Of a DNA stretch of 64,000 nt, positions 1 to 9,649 are shown piece by piece. Source of the stretch: Candidatus Equimonas faecalis (GTDB lineage: Bacteria; Bacteroidota; Bacteroidia; Bacteroidales; Bacteroidaceae); contig JAGHRT010000015.1 in NCBI GenBank assembly GCA_018066245.1, positions 1 through 64,000 of the forward strand, written 5' to 3'. The notes beneath the pieces are model-generated. The model was not told the DNA's origin, did no database searches, and was given only the letters and a program-made list of their open reading frames with translations. The stretch's first letter is position 1, and each line of letters starts with the position of its first letter. Made by a program: the position numbers and the translations under genes.

Positions 1-27
1 TACCTCACCCGTTGCGTTTTTTCTCAA

Positions 28-90
28 GGAGCGCTGTAAGTGCGACATTATTCTCTACTTACTTGAAATAGGTCGCACTTACAGCGCTCC
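28..90. repeat. Perfect 19-bp inverted repeat
   Basis: The arm GGAGCGCTGTAAGTGCGAC (28-46) is exactly the reverse complement of 72-90, with a 25-nt AT-rich loop. There is no T-tract after either arm, so it is not a standard intrinsic terminator. It could be the end of a transcript upstream of the window or a palindromic repeat element. Confidence 0.8.
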
Positions 91-436
91 CATAAAGGGG
101 TGTTCCCAACAGATAGGGCTTCCGCCCCATCCTCCACCCTATCGCACCTTCGGCGCTTAATACTCTCCCCTCTCTCACTCTTACTACTCCATAGAGTAGT
201 CTTTCCTACAGTAGGGAGTAGTTTTCCCTACCCCTACGGGCGTTCCCGCCCGCCCATTCTCGACGTGACGCATTCGACGCACTCGACGCACAAAAAGTTC
301 AATCTGCCAAACACTCGGCAGGACACCGCGCGACGTTTAGCGCTTCATTCTGCCAACTTCGCCTGTCAAAAAATGGGGGGGGTAGATTTTTTCGCGCTTT
401 TTTCGCAAATTATTATCTCCGCTTGATAAATATATG

Positions 437-444
437 TACCTTTG
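437..444 (+). promoter_or_regulatory. Bacteroidetes -7 promoter element upstream of the giant glycosidase gene
   Basis: TACCTTTG fits the Bacteroidetes -7 consensus TAnnTTTG. No good -33 TTTG is visible at the expected spacing. It implies a start of transcription near 450 and a leader of about 200 nt. Confidence 0.5.
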
Positions 445-520
445 CATCCAAGTTAAAATCTTTTCATAAAGAAGGCAAATCCCAATTCGTGAGAACAAGA
501 AATGCCACAAAGGTTAGTCA

Positions 521-552
521 GATGGGCTACTGCTGTGAAGCACAGGCCCATC
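521..552 (+). other. Hairpin in the 5' leader of the giant glycosidase gene
   Basis: GATGGGC (521-527) pairs with GCCCATC (546-552), and inside it CTGTG (533-537) pairs with CACAG (541-545) around an AAG loop, leaving a TACTG bulge. It lies about 100 nt before the chosen start codon. I cannot match it to a known riboswitch. Confidence 0.5.
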
Positions 553-651
553 TTAAATGCCACTCCGCGCGTAGGCGCACACAACATAAATAAGGAATAT
601 CAAACAAAACCCATTACAATCAACATTAACCAACCTAACAAAAAAAGCAAA

Positions 652-3600
652 ATGAAAAAGATTCTTGCACTCTTAGTCTTTGCTCTCACGCTGCTCGTCC
701 CGAGTGCCGTGGCGCAAACGACTTATGAGCCTGTTGTGTACCCCGCACAGCAGACCGCTGTAGGAAACGCTGCTCTTAGCGTGAGCAACGGCACCTACAC
801 CTTCAGCAACAACCTTTTCTCTGCCTCATTCGTGCAAACAGGCGACCAAATCAAGTTTGGCGGCTGCTCCGCGATGAGTCTGAAAGCCGGTACGGAGCTC
901 TTCACCGTCACTTTCGGTGACGGCACCACCGTGAAGGCTTCCCAGCTGACCAGCCCCGTGGTAACCTCCGGTGACCTTACGGGCAACGACAAGGCAGTGA
1001 AAGGTTCCGACCATTACAACGGCAAGTATTTGCAGGCCGTTTACACCTACACGAAGGGCGAGGCTACCCTCACCCTGACATGGCGTGCCGAACTGCGCGA
1101 CGGTTCCCACTATTTGCGCACCGACCTCACCGTGCGTTCTAACAAGGACATCGCCATGAAGTCATTCGTTCCCATGCAGTACATCTACGACACCACCACG
1201 GGCGGCACCGCTCCCGAGAAATTGGGAAATGTCACCTATGGCAACCTGCTGATGAACGACAAGATCTTCGCCGGCCTTGAAACGCCTATGGGCAAGAACT
1301 CAGTGGGCGACAGCGACGGCGAAACCTACACGGCCTTCCCCAATGTGTCCGGCTGGACCAAGGACCTTATGACTTGGACGCCCAGCTCTATTCCCTCTGC
1401 ATTGCAGTCTCAAAATGGCGTGGCCTATACCGCTGCCAACTATTTGGGCACTCAGGGTCTCGTAACCTTCAGCACCTCCGGTTCCGTCACGGCCACTTTC
1501 CAATACCAGAACGGTGCCTGCGGCCTTTGGGTAGCCGGCATAGAACTTGTCAATCCCGAAACGGGAACGGTGGAAAGTTCCAACTACAACCTTCAGTTCA
1601 CCGGCGGTGGCAAGCAGCAGATTAGTTACACGCTCGCCAATGTTGTAGCTGACAAGGTTTACCTCATGCGCTTCTACTACGACAGCAAGAAGGAAGGTGC
1701 AGCCAACCGTAACACTTCCAACGGCAACATCACCTGGACTTCCGCTCCCACGGCTTATACGCCGACCGGAAGCGGTGCCGCCGACAAATACATCAAGGGC
1801 CTCTGGAGCCGCAACACCACGCTCTACGCCTATGCTCCCGATACGAACGGCGAGTTGGGCAAGGATATGGAATGGAATGTCAGCACCGTCGTGGGCCTCG
1901 TGAATCCCGCCCAGAAGCGCCGCTCCTACCTCGCTTATCACGAGCGTGAGCGTGCAGTGCCCTGGCGCCCCTTCCCCCTCTACAACTCTTGGTATGAACT
2001 CAATATCAACCGCAAGGATGCCGACGACCCTGCCAACAACATGACCACCGCTCAGGCCGTGGGCGTTGTCAATCAGTGGAAGGAACACATGTACAATGTC
2101 TATGGCGAGGGCATCCAGGCCTACGTCTGGGATGACGGCTGGGATCAGTACGGCACTTGGGAACCTCATGCCAACTTTACCAACGGCTTTGCGGAGACCG
2201 ATGCCATTGCCAAGACCATGAACACCGGTATCGGCTGCTGGCTCGGCCCCCGTGGCGGTTACGGCCACAGCGCCGACCTGCGCCGCAAATACTGGACCGA
2301 CAAAGGCAGCTCCCACCAGCTCTCGCAGCCCGATTTCTTCAAGGCCTTTATGAGCGCTTGCTCTGAGAAGGTGAAGAACTACGACTTCCGCTTCTTCAAG
2401 TTCGACGGCATCTCCACCCTCGGCACGGCCTATGGCCCCCAGAACGAAGAAGACGCCGAAGGCATCATCACCGTGGAGCGTCTGGCCCGCAAGATGAGGG
2501 AAGACCTCTTCTTCAACACCACCGTGGGCACATGGGCTTCCCCCTTCTGGTTCCACTTCGCCGATGCCATCTGGCGTCAGGAGAACGACCATGGCACCAT
2601 TGGCACAGGCGCCAACAACCGTGAGCAGTGGATTACCTACCGCGACAACTTGGTTCACACCATCTTCACGGCCCCCAATCCCTACTGCCCCATCAACTCC
2701 ATCATGACGCACGGATTCATCCTCTCCACGCATGGTGGTTCCAGCGACCGCTCTTACAACTCTGTCCTTAACGAGTTGCGCTGCGCATTCTGCAGCGGCG
2801 ATGCCATGGTTGAGCTCTATGCCGATGCCGACCTCCTGAACACCATCAACGGCGGCATACTTTGGGAAAAAATTGCCGAGTGCATCAAGTGGCAGAAGGA
2901 CAATGCCGACGTACTCCCCGACATCCACTGGGTAGGCGGCGACCCCTGGGACGGCTCCAACCATAACATCTACGGCTGGGCTTCCTGGAACGGCACAAAG
3001 GCCACCCTCACCCTCCGCAATGGCGACCCCAACGAGAAGACCTACACCACCACCCTCCGCGAGGCTCTCGACATTCCCAGCAGTTTCACAGGCAAGATTT
3101 ATCTGAAAGCCGCTTTCGGCGATCAGTTTGGCGCATTGAAGGAGATTTGTGACATCGACGACAACACGGCCATCGACCCCACACAGTCCATTACCTTCAC
3201 GCTTCCCGGAAGCAGCGTCTATGTCTTTAACGGCAAAGCCAATGCCCCTGTGGAGACCGTGCTCAACACCTACACCGTAACCACCACTGATATGCCCAAC
3301 GACGCTACGGTTACATACAAAGGTGCTGCCCTCGGTTCTTCCGTCAGCGCAGAGTATATCAATGAAGAAGACATCACAGTGACCGCTCCCACAGGATACA
3401 AATATACGGTCAAAGTGGACAATGTACTCCATACGGTAAAGGTTACCTTCATTGCTCCTCTCACCTTTGAAAGTGCAATCAAGGATGGTGCTACTTACGC
3501 TTTCGTAAACATCCAGCCTACGGATCCCCGCAAGACGTATTATCTCTATAGCGACGGTACAACCCTGAAAGCTACTTCTGCCGATGCTTGCAATGCCAAT

Positions 3601-6600
3601 ACTGAATGGCCTACCTCGGCACAGTTCGTGGCCATAAAGCAAGAAGGTGAAAATAAGTATGCCTTCAAGAATGTGGCTAACGACAAGTATCTTGCTTGGA
3701 ACGCCTTTGCTAGCGACATTAATACCGACCTCTCCGTATGGACGGCCCATGATGGTAAGCGCTCTTATTTCACCGACATCCACACCTTCTGGTTTGGTGT
3801 TAATAAGCGTAGCAGCGGCAGCAATCAAACAGGCACAATCATTCTCAAAAATGATGGTAATCTAGACAAATGCGAAGCTGTAGAATTTGACAAAAATACC
3901 ACTTACTCCAACAACTTCGGTCTCGTGCTGGTAGAAGATGTTCCTCTCACAGATATTGAGAAAGCCTTCAATTACACGACCAACTCAAACGTTACCGCCA
4001 CCCAGTTGGCAGGCTTGACCATCACCTTCACGGGCGACAACGCAGCCAATGTTAAGCTCAGTGCAACCCAGCACGTCGCTTACCTCACTCCGAAGGCTTC
4101 TACTCCCGCTCAGGTGAAGGCTCAGAACGGCAAGTTCAATGCTCCCCGCCTGAAGGCTGCCGGTGAAACACCCGAAGGCATCGCTGGCGAAATCACAGCC
4201 ACCGGCGAAACCGGTAAGTTCAGCATCGCCTTCCCCGAAGACCAGATAACGGAAGGCGACTATGAAGTAACCATCCCCGCCGGCACCTTCTATGTAGGCA
4301 CCACCGCACATCCCGTGGCTGAACTCAAGGCCAATTACACGGTAGAGGAGTCCGCTCCTGCAACTGAAACTGTTTTGGCTCGCATGACTGACCTTGTAGG
4401 CGGTGGTACTAACCACGACGGCGTTGTGTCCACTGAGTGGAGTACCGATGTTGAAAAAGGTGCCGTATATGACTTCACTGCTTCCAATTCCTATGTAGGT
4501 GCTATTAATAACAGCGCAATTGCTACAGCACTTAATGATGGGACAAATTACATAACCGTAGCTGCGTGGGTATATGGTAATGGTACGACCAGCCAGTCTA
4601 ACATATTTGGCTACGGTGGCGGTTCGAAAGGTGTAAAATTCAATATTAATGGATCTACACTTAAAACAACGACGAAGAATGTCAAGGATTTCCCCAATCA
4701 GGCTGCAAGTTTACAGGAAAATCAGTGGAACTTGATAGCTTACACAATTCCTGAGAAATCCAATACGTCTGCCACGCAGTATGCGTATTATGCTGGCACA
4801 TCAACTGGTACCAGATATTTGAAGGACGGCTATAGTAGTAGCAGCGGATGGGCATACAATGTTCCTGCCACCCAGCAATTCAGCATAGCCAGTGCAAACT
4901 GCGATGGAGCATCTGAATGTTACAGCGGCCTTATTGCTAATCTCACAGTCATTGAATCCAATGATTTTATGACTTATGAAAAGCTCTATTCTTTGGTTGG
5001 TCCCGCTCCTACGGCATCTGCTACTCCCGACCCCTACGACGGCAAGACCTTCATCATCCGCCACGCCAACCCTGCTCAGGCTACCAAGCACCTTGCAATT
5101 GCAGACGATGGCGAGAAGGTTGTATTCTCTACACGCAATGACGGACTTGAAGCCTGGACATTTGAAGCTACTGGCACTCCCGGTCAGTACAAGCTGAGTA
5201 ACCCCAATATCGGTTACCTCAAGAATACAGCTAACGAAACCGAGTGTACTCTTGACTTTACTACCGATGGTGAGGCAGCTGCCATTGTAGCGATTGCAGA
5301 CTATACGCCGACCTCTGGACAAGCTACGGCAGGTCTCACCGGTGTGGTTACCCTTACCAATACGGCTACCAACAAGCAGCTCTTCAATAACGCAGAAGCC
5401 AATGCCAAGGCCTATTTCGGCTACGGTGCTGCCACAGCCAGCAACTCATGGGGCTGCCAGTTCATCATTGAAGAATATGTAGCTCCTTCCGAACTTCTTC
5501 CCACTTTCGAAGCACAGGCTCCTAATGCAATTACGAGTGGCTGGTATCAGATTAAGTGGGATGATACGGACTCCGACAGTAAGACAGGCGTCGTATCCTC
5601 TCCTAATGGTAAGTTTGTGAAGAACTACGATACGGACATCACCGTGAGCGACAAAGCCTATCCTCTCTATCTTGATACTGAGAATGGTGTTCCCGCCACA
5701 GCAGATGAAAGTGCTAAGACTTATGTTTATGTAGATCGTGCAAATGCCAATGTAGGTACAGTGGCTAGCATCCGCAGTGCCAATGGCCATTACGTGTCTA
5801 TCGATGGTTCTGCTTCCATTGCGGAGGCAAAGAATCTCTATCTTATTTTCAGAAGTCAAGGAAGCAAGCCCAAAGGGACTGTAGTTAGCTCCGGAACAGG
5901 CGGTAACCGCAATTCCTGGCTGCCCATTGAAGAAAATGGGGATAAATATATAGGCCAGGGCTCTCAGAACAAGTTCCCTGTGGCTGAGTTCTCGCCCGTT
6001 GACCTTGCAACCATCGGCCTTACTGAATATACCGTGAATGTGGAAGGTACAACCTCACCTGTTCAGGTAAGCTACAGCGGTAGTGACAACAAGGGTCTGG
6101 ATAAGGTTTACGATAACGGCACCTTCTTCTTCACCACCGGCGCTACTCCTACAACTGAACAGTTCTCTGCTCCACAAGTTTCAGGTTCGTATGCCACCAT
6201 TACCGTTGATGGTACCAATCATACCATTACTGTAACATACAGTATTGTGGATGACATCACGGAACAGATTACCTATGATAGACTGGATGGAAACACTTGG
6301 ACAAAGTGGGCTGAATCTGCATGGGCCGGTAGTGTTCCTACAGATATTACCGCATTGGATAATACCAATTACACAGAGGCCAACCTCCGCGTCATCTCCA
6401 AGAAATACGAGTTTGAGGCAGGTGAGAACCTGCAAGCCACTTTCCAGTATGTAGCTGAAGGACACACCCAACGTACTGACATCGTAGGTGTGGATATTGT
6501 AGATGCAGACGGCAACGTGGTGTTGTCTGATTACCACAATGGCTATACGGGTGGACACCATTCTCTGAATGTCTATACCCTGAACAACATTCCTGCCGGT

Positions 6601-9303
6601 ATCTATACCGTACGCTACATCACTTCCGCACGATCTTCAGACGGAGCGAATATCAATACGGGCGGTACGATTACCAATGTCATAACTGTTGGCCAGATGC
6701 CCGTAGGAGGTCATGTATATACTATATATAATGACCATAGCGACGTAGCCTACTACCTCCAGAACAACACCGAAGGCTACACCCAAATCAGTACGGACGC
6801 TGCTGAAGGTGATGCCAACAAGTGGATTGTCTGGGGTGATAACACCACCGGCATTCAAATCTACAACCTTGCCAACAAACATTTGTTCACGACTAAAGAC
6901 GGAACACTCCTTGATATAAAGAATGTAAACGCTCAAGTAGGTGTTACAATCTATAATCATGGAACAAATACCACACAGGCTGGTAATAAAGCTTCAGGTG
7001 CATTACGAGTGAACGACCACTACACCAACGGCTACAAGGCTAATGAAGATAGAACGTACTCTACCGACTTCGTCTTCATCCCCACGGGTCAGTTTGCTTA
7101 TCATGTGGAAAGTTATGGCGAACTTACCGGTCTTACCGTCAATATTAAGGGCGTAAGTCATAATATCGGTGACTTCTACATAACCGACACCGAACTGACC
7201 GAAGCCGACCTTGAATCAGTTGGCGAGAACACCAAGGTTGTCCTCGACGGTTACGCTATTCGTCTTGACAAGAAGTGCACTTACAAAGTGAACATCACAG
7301 AAAACGAGAAAGGTGCCACCGCTGTGCTTTATAACGGAGAAAGTAAGAGCGATGGTACGACTTTCGAGGCCTTCATATCTGAAGTAAATGCAGAAAACTT
7401 TGAAACAGCCTACGACTACCTCTCTCAGACAACTGCTATCACGCCCAATACTACGGATGATGCAGTGGACTATGACGTAACAACTACCTACACCGTTCTC
7501 TACCATCCCACATGGCGTACCGACGGTATTGAAGGTCACGAAGGCGTTACTCGCGCCTTGAAACCGGATGGAGAAACAAAGTACATGATTTTCGATACGG
7601 CAACCCAAAACACAGACAACTGGGCAGGCTTCATGTATCCCAAGGGCAACAAAGTTGGGAAAACATCCCCCTGCACGCCGCTTGAGTACAAGGGTCCTGA
7701 GATTATGCTGTGGACAGTAGAGGATGCCAACGTTGAAACCGGTGACGGCTACTACCTCAAGAATGTGGGTACCGGCAAGTATTACGACGGCTATGGAAAC
7801 CCACACGATAGCAAGGAAGAATCCGCAATCATCTACATCCAGATGTTCCCCGAAGCTACAATGGCGACAGCCGACAGCACCGCTCACTCCGTCAATCGCT
7901 ACGAAGAACCTATCGTAGATATCAAAGATGACAAGGGTTGCTGGGCAATCGGCGCAAGCCGCGAGGCTATGACCGTAGTTGGCAACGGCCCCTGCTGGAA
8001 CGGCGGAAAGGCTGCCTTCAACGCATGGTGGTGCTCCTCTCCCTTCGCCTTCTATGAAATCTGCGAACTGGAAGACAACCTTAATAATACACCCGAGATA
8101 AAGGATGTCCTCATTGACTACTGTCAGTACTTTGAAGGTATGAATGACGACTCCCACGACTATCGCACGTACCAAGAGAAGGTTGAAGATGCAAGGGATC
8201 TTGATCTGAGCGGCTCTTTCACAGATTATGTGGCTATTCTCCGCGAAGAAAAGGATATGACAGTCAAGTATCCTCAGCCTGTTGAAATCGATGGTCAGAA
8301 ATACGGTCGCTTCATTACTGTCCGCAACGCTGTAAACCTTGACTATCTGAAGGGTAACAGCGTATCTATGGACCGTGCCGTGATGTGGCTGAATGCTGAC
8401 AACGAACTCGTATCTTACGACACGGGTCTGGGCTACAGCGGTACCGATGCTGCCACTGCCATCGCCGGCGGCAAGAACTTCTCTGTACTGACGCTCAGCG
8501 AGGTGAGTCCGACGCGCGGTACCCTCGTTGTGAAGACCAGCGACAACAAGTATCTGGCTTCCGGCGGCGACCGTGAACATGGTACATCCTACACTTCTAA
8601 GACAGAAGCCACCGCAACCAACGCTACCACCTGGTATGTGGACAACGCCGACTATGTAGTGGCCACCATCCCTGCCAGCGGCTACACCACATTCTACGCT
8701 CCCGTGCCTATGCAAGTTCCCGAAGAAGACGTAACGGCCTACACCATCGTTGCCGAAGAAGGCAAGGACGATAGTGGCCTGCACATCTGCACGCTTACGC
8801 TGACTACACTTGCAGGTGGTCAGATTCCTGCTGGAACCGCTGTTGTTCTTCAGGGTAATCAGGGCTCTACCAGAGTGGATGTAATCTATGGTGAGGAAGA
8901 TGGTAAGGTGGATGAAAGCACTTATGCCGATATCGCTTTCACTGGCAATAATGTTCTGAAGGGTTACGACTACACTTGCACGAACCCGCAGACTTCTGCC
9001 AGCGGCGGTGCAGGCGGCAAGTACATCTACACCCTCTCCAACGGCAAGTTCCAGTACTACACCGGTTCCACCATCAAGGCCTTCAAGTGCTTCCTCGAAC
9101 TCACGCAGGATTACCGTGCTGGCTATAACAGGGAAGGTGTCGCCACCAACCCCTTCCGTATCATCATCAACGATGAGACCACGGGCATCAGCGGCACCAA
9201 GACCAGCTCCGACAACAATGCCTTCGACCTCAGCGGTCGTCGCATCAACGTCCAGAGCGAGCGCGGCCTCTACATCCTCAACGGCAAAAAGGTGATTCGT
9301 TAA
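652..9303 (+). CDS. Giant secreted protein with clan GH-D-like glycoside hydrolase core
   Basis: The track ORF opens at 502, but ATG 652 gives a proper signal peptide (MKKILALLVFALTLL... ending AVAQ) and a 2883-aa product. After an N-terminal beta-sandwich (about 25-400), the catalytic region (about 430-900) holds 'LYNSWYELN', 'VWDDGW' (Asp494/495) and 'FFKFDGI' (Asp585). Their spacing recalls alpha-galactosidase-type (GH27/GH36) barrels, where a K-x-D motif carries the nucleophile; the exact family and substrate are not certain. The remaining roughly 1900 residues look like repeated beta-rich carbohydrate-binding modules, including a LamG-like stretch (about 1240-1400) and ricin/trefoil-like stretches. 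The C-terminus 'GLYILNGKKVIR' resembles a shortened T9SS sorting tail. A small peptide gene follows after 21 bp. Expected location is the cell surface or outside the cell. Confidence 0.75.
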   Translation: MKKILALLVFALTLLVPSAVAQTTYEPVVYPAQQTAVGNAALSVSNGTYTFSNNLFSASFVQTGDQIKFGGCSAMSLKAGTELFTVTFGDGTTVKASQLTSPVVTSGDLTGNDKAVKGSDHYNGKYLQAVYTYTKGEATLTLTWRAELRDGSHYLRTDLTVRSNKDIAMKSFVPMQYIYDTTTGGTAPEKLGNVTYGNLLMNDKIFAGLETPMGKNSVGDSDGETYTAFPNVSGWTKDLMTWTPSSIPSALQSQNGVAYTAANYLGTQGLVTFSTSGSVTATFQYQNGACGLWVAGIELVNPETGTVESSNYNLQFTGGGKQQISYTLANVVADKVYLMRFYYDSKKEGAANRNTSNGNITWTSAPTAYTPTGSGAADKYIKGLWSRNTTLYAYAPDTNGELGKDMEWNVSTVVGLVNPAQKRRSYLAYHERERAVPWRPFPLYNSWYELNINRKDADDPANNMTTAQAVGVVNQWKEHMYNVYGEGIQAYVWDDGWDQYGTWEPHANFTNGFAETDAIAKTMNTGIGCWLGPRGGYGHSADLRRKYWTDKGSSHQLSQPDFFKAFMSACSEKVKNYDFRFFKFDGISTLGTAYGPQNEEDAEGIITVERLARKMREDLFFNTTVGTWASPFWFHFADAIWRQENDHGTIGTGANNREQWITYRDNLVHTIFTAPNPYCPINSIMTHGFILSTHGGSSDRSYNSVLNELRCAFCSGDAMVELYADADLLNTINGGILWEKIAECIKWQKDNADVLPDIHWVGGDPWDGSNHNIYGWASWNGTKATLTLRNGDPNEKTYTTTLREALDIPSSFTGKIYLKAAFGDQFGALKEICDIDDNTAIDPTQSITFTLPGSSVYVFNGKANAPVETVLNTYTVTTTDMPNDATVTYKGAALGSSVSAEYINEEDITVTAPTGYKYTVKVDNVLHTVKVTFIAPLTFESAIKDGATYAFVNIQPTDPRKTYYLYSDGTTLKATSADACNANTEWPTSAQFVAIKQEGENKYAFKNVANDKYLAWNAFASDINTDLSVWTAHDGKRSYFTDIHTFWFGVNKRSSGSNQTGTIILKNDGNLDKCEAVEFDKNTTYSNNFGLVLVEDVPLTDIEKAFNYTTNSNVTATQLAGLTITFTGDNAANVKLSATQHVAYLTPKASTPAQVKAQNGKFNAPRLKAAGETPEGIAGEITATGETGKFSIAFPEDQITEGDYEVTIPAGTFYVGTTAHPVAELKANYTVEESAPATETVLARMTDLVGGGTNHDGVVSTEWSTDVEKGAVYDFTASNSYVGAINNSAIATALNDGTNYITVAAWVYGNGTTSQSNIFGYGGGSKGVKFNINGSTLKTTTKNVKDFPNQAASLQENQWNLIAYTIPEKSNTSATQYAYYAGTSTGTRYLKDGYSSSSGWAYNVPATQQFSIASANCDGASECYSGLIANLTVIESNDFMTYEKLYSLVGPAPTASATPDPYDGKTFIIRHANPAQATKHLAIADDGEKVVFSTRNDGLEAWTFEATGTPGQYKLSNPNIGYLKNTANETECTLDFTTDGEAAAIVAIADYTPTSGQATAGLTGVVTLTNTATNKQLFNNAEANAKAYFGYGAATASNSWGCQFIIEEYVAPSELLPTFEAQAPNAITSGWYQIKWDDTDSDSKTGVVSSPNGKFVKNYDTDITVSDKAYPLYLDTENGVPATADESAKTYVYVDRANANVGTVASIRSANGHYVSIDGSASIAEAKNLYLIFRSQGSKPKGTVVSSGTGGNRNSWLPIEENGDKYIGQGSQNKFPVAEFSPVDLATIGLTEYTVNVEGTTSPVQVSYSGSDNKGLDKVYDNGTFFFTTGATPTTEQFSAPQVSGSYATITVDGTNHTITVTYSIVDDITEQITYDRLDGNTWTKWAESAWAGSVPTDITALDNTNYTEANLRVISKKYEFEAGENLQATFQYVAEGHTQRTDIVGVDIVDADGNVVLSDYHNGYTGGHHSLNVYTLNNIPAGIYTVRYITSARSSDGANINTGGTITNVITVGQMPVGGHVYTIYNDHSDVAYYLQNNTEGYTQISTDAAEGDANKWIVWGDNTTGIQIYNLANKHLFTTKDGTLLDIKNVNAQVGVTIYNHGTNTTQAGNKASGALRVNDHYTNGYKANEDRTYSTDFVFIPTGQFAYHVESYGELTGLTVNIKGVSHNIGDFYITDTELTEADLESVGENTKVVLDGYAIRLDKKCTYKVNITENEKGATAVLYNGESKSDGTTFEAFISEVNAENFETAYDYLSQTTAITPNTTDDAVDYDVTTTYTVLYHPTWRTDGIEGHEGVTRALKPDGETKYMIFDTATQNTDNWAGFMYPKGNKVGKTSPCTPLEYKGPEIMLWTVEDANVETGDGYYLKNVGTGKYYDGYGNPHDSKEESAIIYIQMFPEATMATADSTAHSVNRYEEPIVDIKDDKGCWAIGASREAMTVVGNGPCWNGGKAAFNAWWCSSPFAFYEICELEDNLNNTPEIKDVLIDYCQYFEGMNDDSHDYRTYQEKVEDARDLDLSGSFTDYVAILREEKDMTVKYPQPVEIDGQKYGRFITVRNAVNLDYLKGNSVSMDRAVMWLNADNELVSYDTGLGYSGTDAATAIAGGKNFSVLTLSEVSPTRGTLVVKTSDNKYLASGGDREHGTSYTSKTEATATNATTWYVDNADYVVATIPASGYTTFYAPVPMQVPEEDVTAYTIVAEEGKDDSGLHICTLTLTTLAGGQIPAGTAVVLQGNQGSTRVDVIYGEEDGKVDESTYADIAFTGNNVLKGYDYTCTNPQTSASGGAGGKYIYTLSNGKFQYYTGSTIKAFKCFLELTQDYRAGYNREGVATNPFRIIINDETTGISGTKTSSDNNAFDLSGRRINVQSERGLYILNGKKVIR

Positions 9304-9324
9304 ACTCTTAAATCATTGACAGAA

Positions 9325-9498
9325 ATGAAAAAGATATATCAAGCACCCGTAGCCAAGAACGTTCTCCTCAACGGAGAGGAACTGATGCAAATCGTCGTCG
9401 GCAGCGAAGAATCCGGCGATATGGAAACCAAGAAGCAAGGTGCCGGCCCCTCCGGCAGCGGCATCTGGAACACTTGGACTTCCGAAGACGACAAGTAA
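9325..9498 (+). CDS. Small peptide, K-Y-x-P / acidic-Trp tail family, copy 1
   Basis: 57 aa from ATG 9325; the track extends it to a TTG at 9316, which I do not favour. It starts MKKIYQAPV, has a short hydrophobic middle (LMQIVVGS), then 'SGDMETK', and ends in a Gly/Ser-rich stretch and 'WNTWTSEDDK'. It lies 21 bp after the giant glycosidase gene and before a strong terminator, so it is probably the last gene of that unit. It aligns with the peptide at 10523 over 'VV-G-ES-DMET' and shares its general plan with the one at 15981. There is no signal peptidase site I would trust. Function is unknown; a secreted-peptide precursor, a small partner of the neighbouring large protein, or a leader-type peptide are all possible. 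Confidence 0.7.
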   Translation: MKKIYQAPVAKNVLLNGEELMQIVVGSEESGDMETKKQGAGPSGSGIWNTWTSEDDK

Positions 9499-9519
9499 AG
9501 ACCCCTACACACTCTCTAT

Positions 9520-9555
9520 AAAAAAAGGCCGCGCAGAAATGCGTGGCCTTTTTTT
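9520..9555 (+). terminator. Intrinsic terminator after the small peptide
   Basis: A7-GGCC-G-CGCA pairs with TGCG-T-GGCC-T7 around a GAAA-type loop. The A-tract and T-tract make it usable in both directions. Confidence 0.9.
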
Positions 9556-9620
9556 CAATAAAAATCAGGCGAACAGTCGTTTTTTCAGATTATTTAGCCA
9601 ACACTTTGAAAAATAATGCT

Positions 9621-9628
9621 TAACTTTG
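9621..9628 (+). promoter_or_regulatory. -7 promoter element of the Rpn-type nuclease gene
   Basis: TAACTTTG ends 21 bp before ATG 9650, so the leader is very short. No well-placed -33 TTTG is evident. Confidence 0.6.
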
Positions 9629-9649
9629 CAACGCAAATGGAATAGCACA

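Larger units (their letters stand above)
1..651. other. Repeat-rich intergenic region and leader of the giant glycosidase gene
   Basis: I see no convincing gene here. The 108-aa ORF at 100-426 is low-complexity and is made of repeat-like text. The region holds a perfect 19-bp inverted repeat (28-90), short CG-rich repeats with 'CCCTACGGGCG'-type units near 230, a TACCTTTG promoter element (437-444), and a 5' leader of about 200 nt with a hairpin at 521-552. The repeat text resembles that at 12.2-12.6 kb and 31.9 kb. Confidence 0.6.

Noticed and set aside
100-426. A 108-aa ORF at the window start
   Set aside because: Low-complexity repeat-derived sequence that overlaps the promoter zone; no start signal or homology pattern.
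1300-3828. An 842-aa minus-strand ORF opposite the glycosidase core
   Set aside because: Same shadow pattern; the plus strand carries catalytic motifs here.
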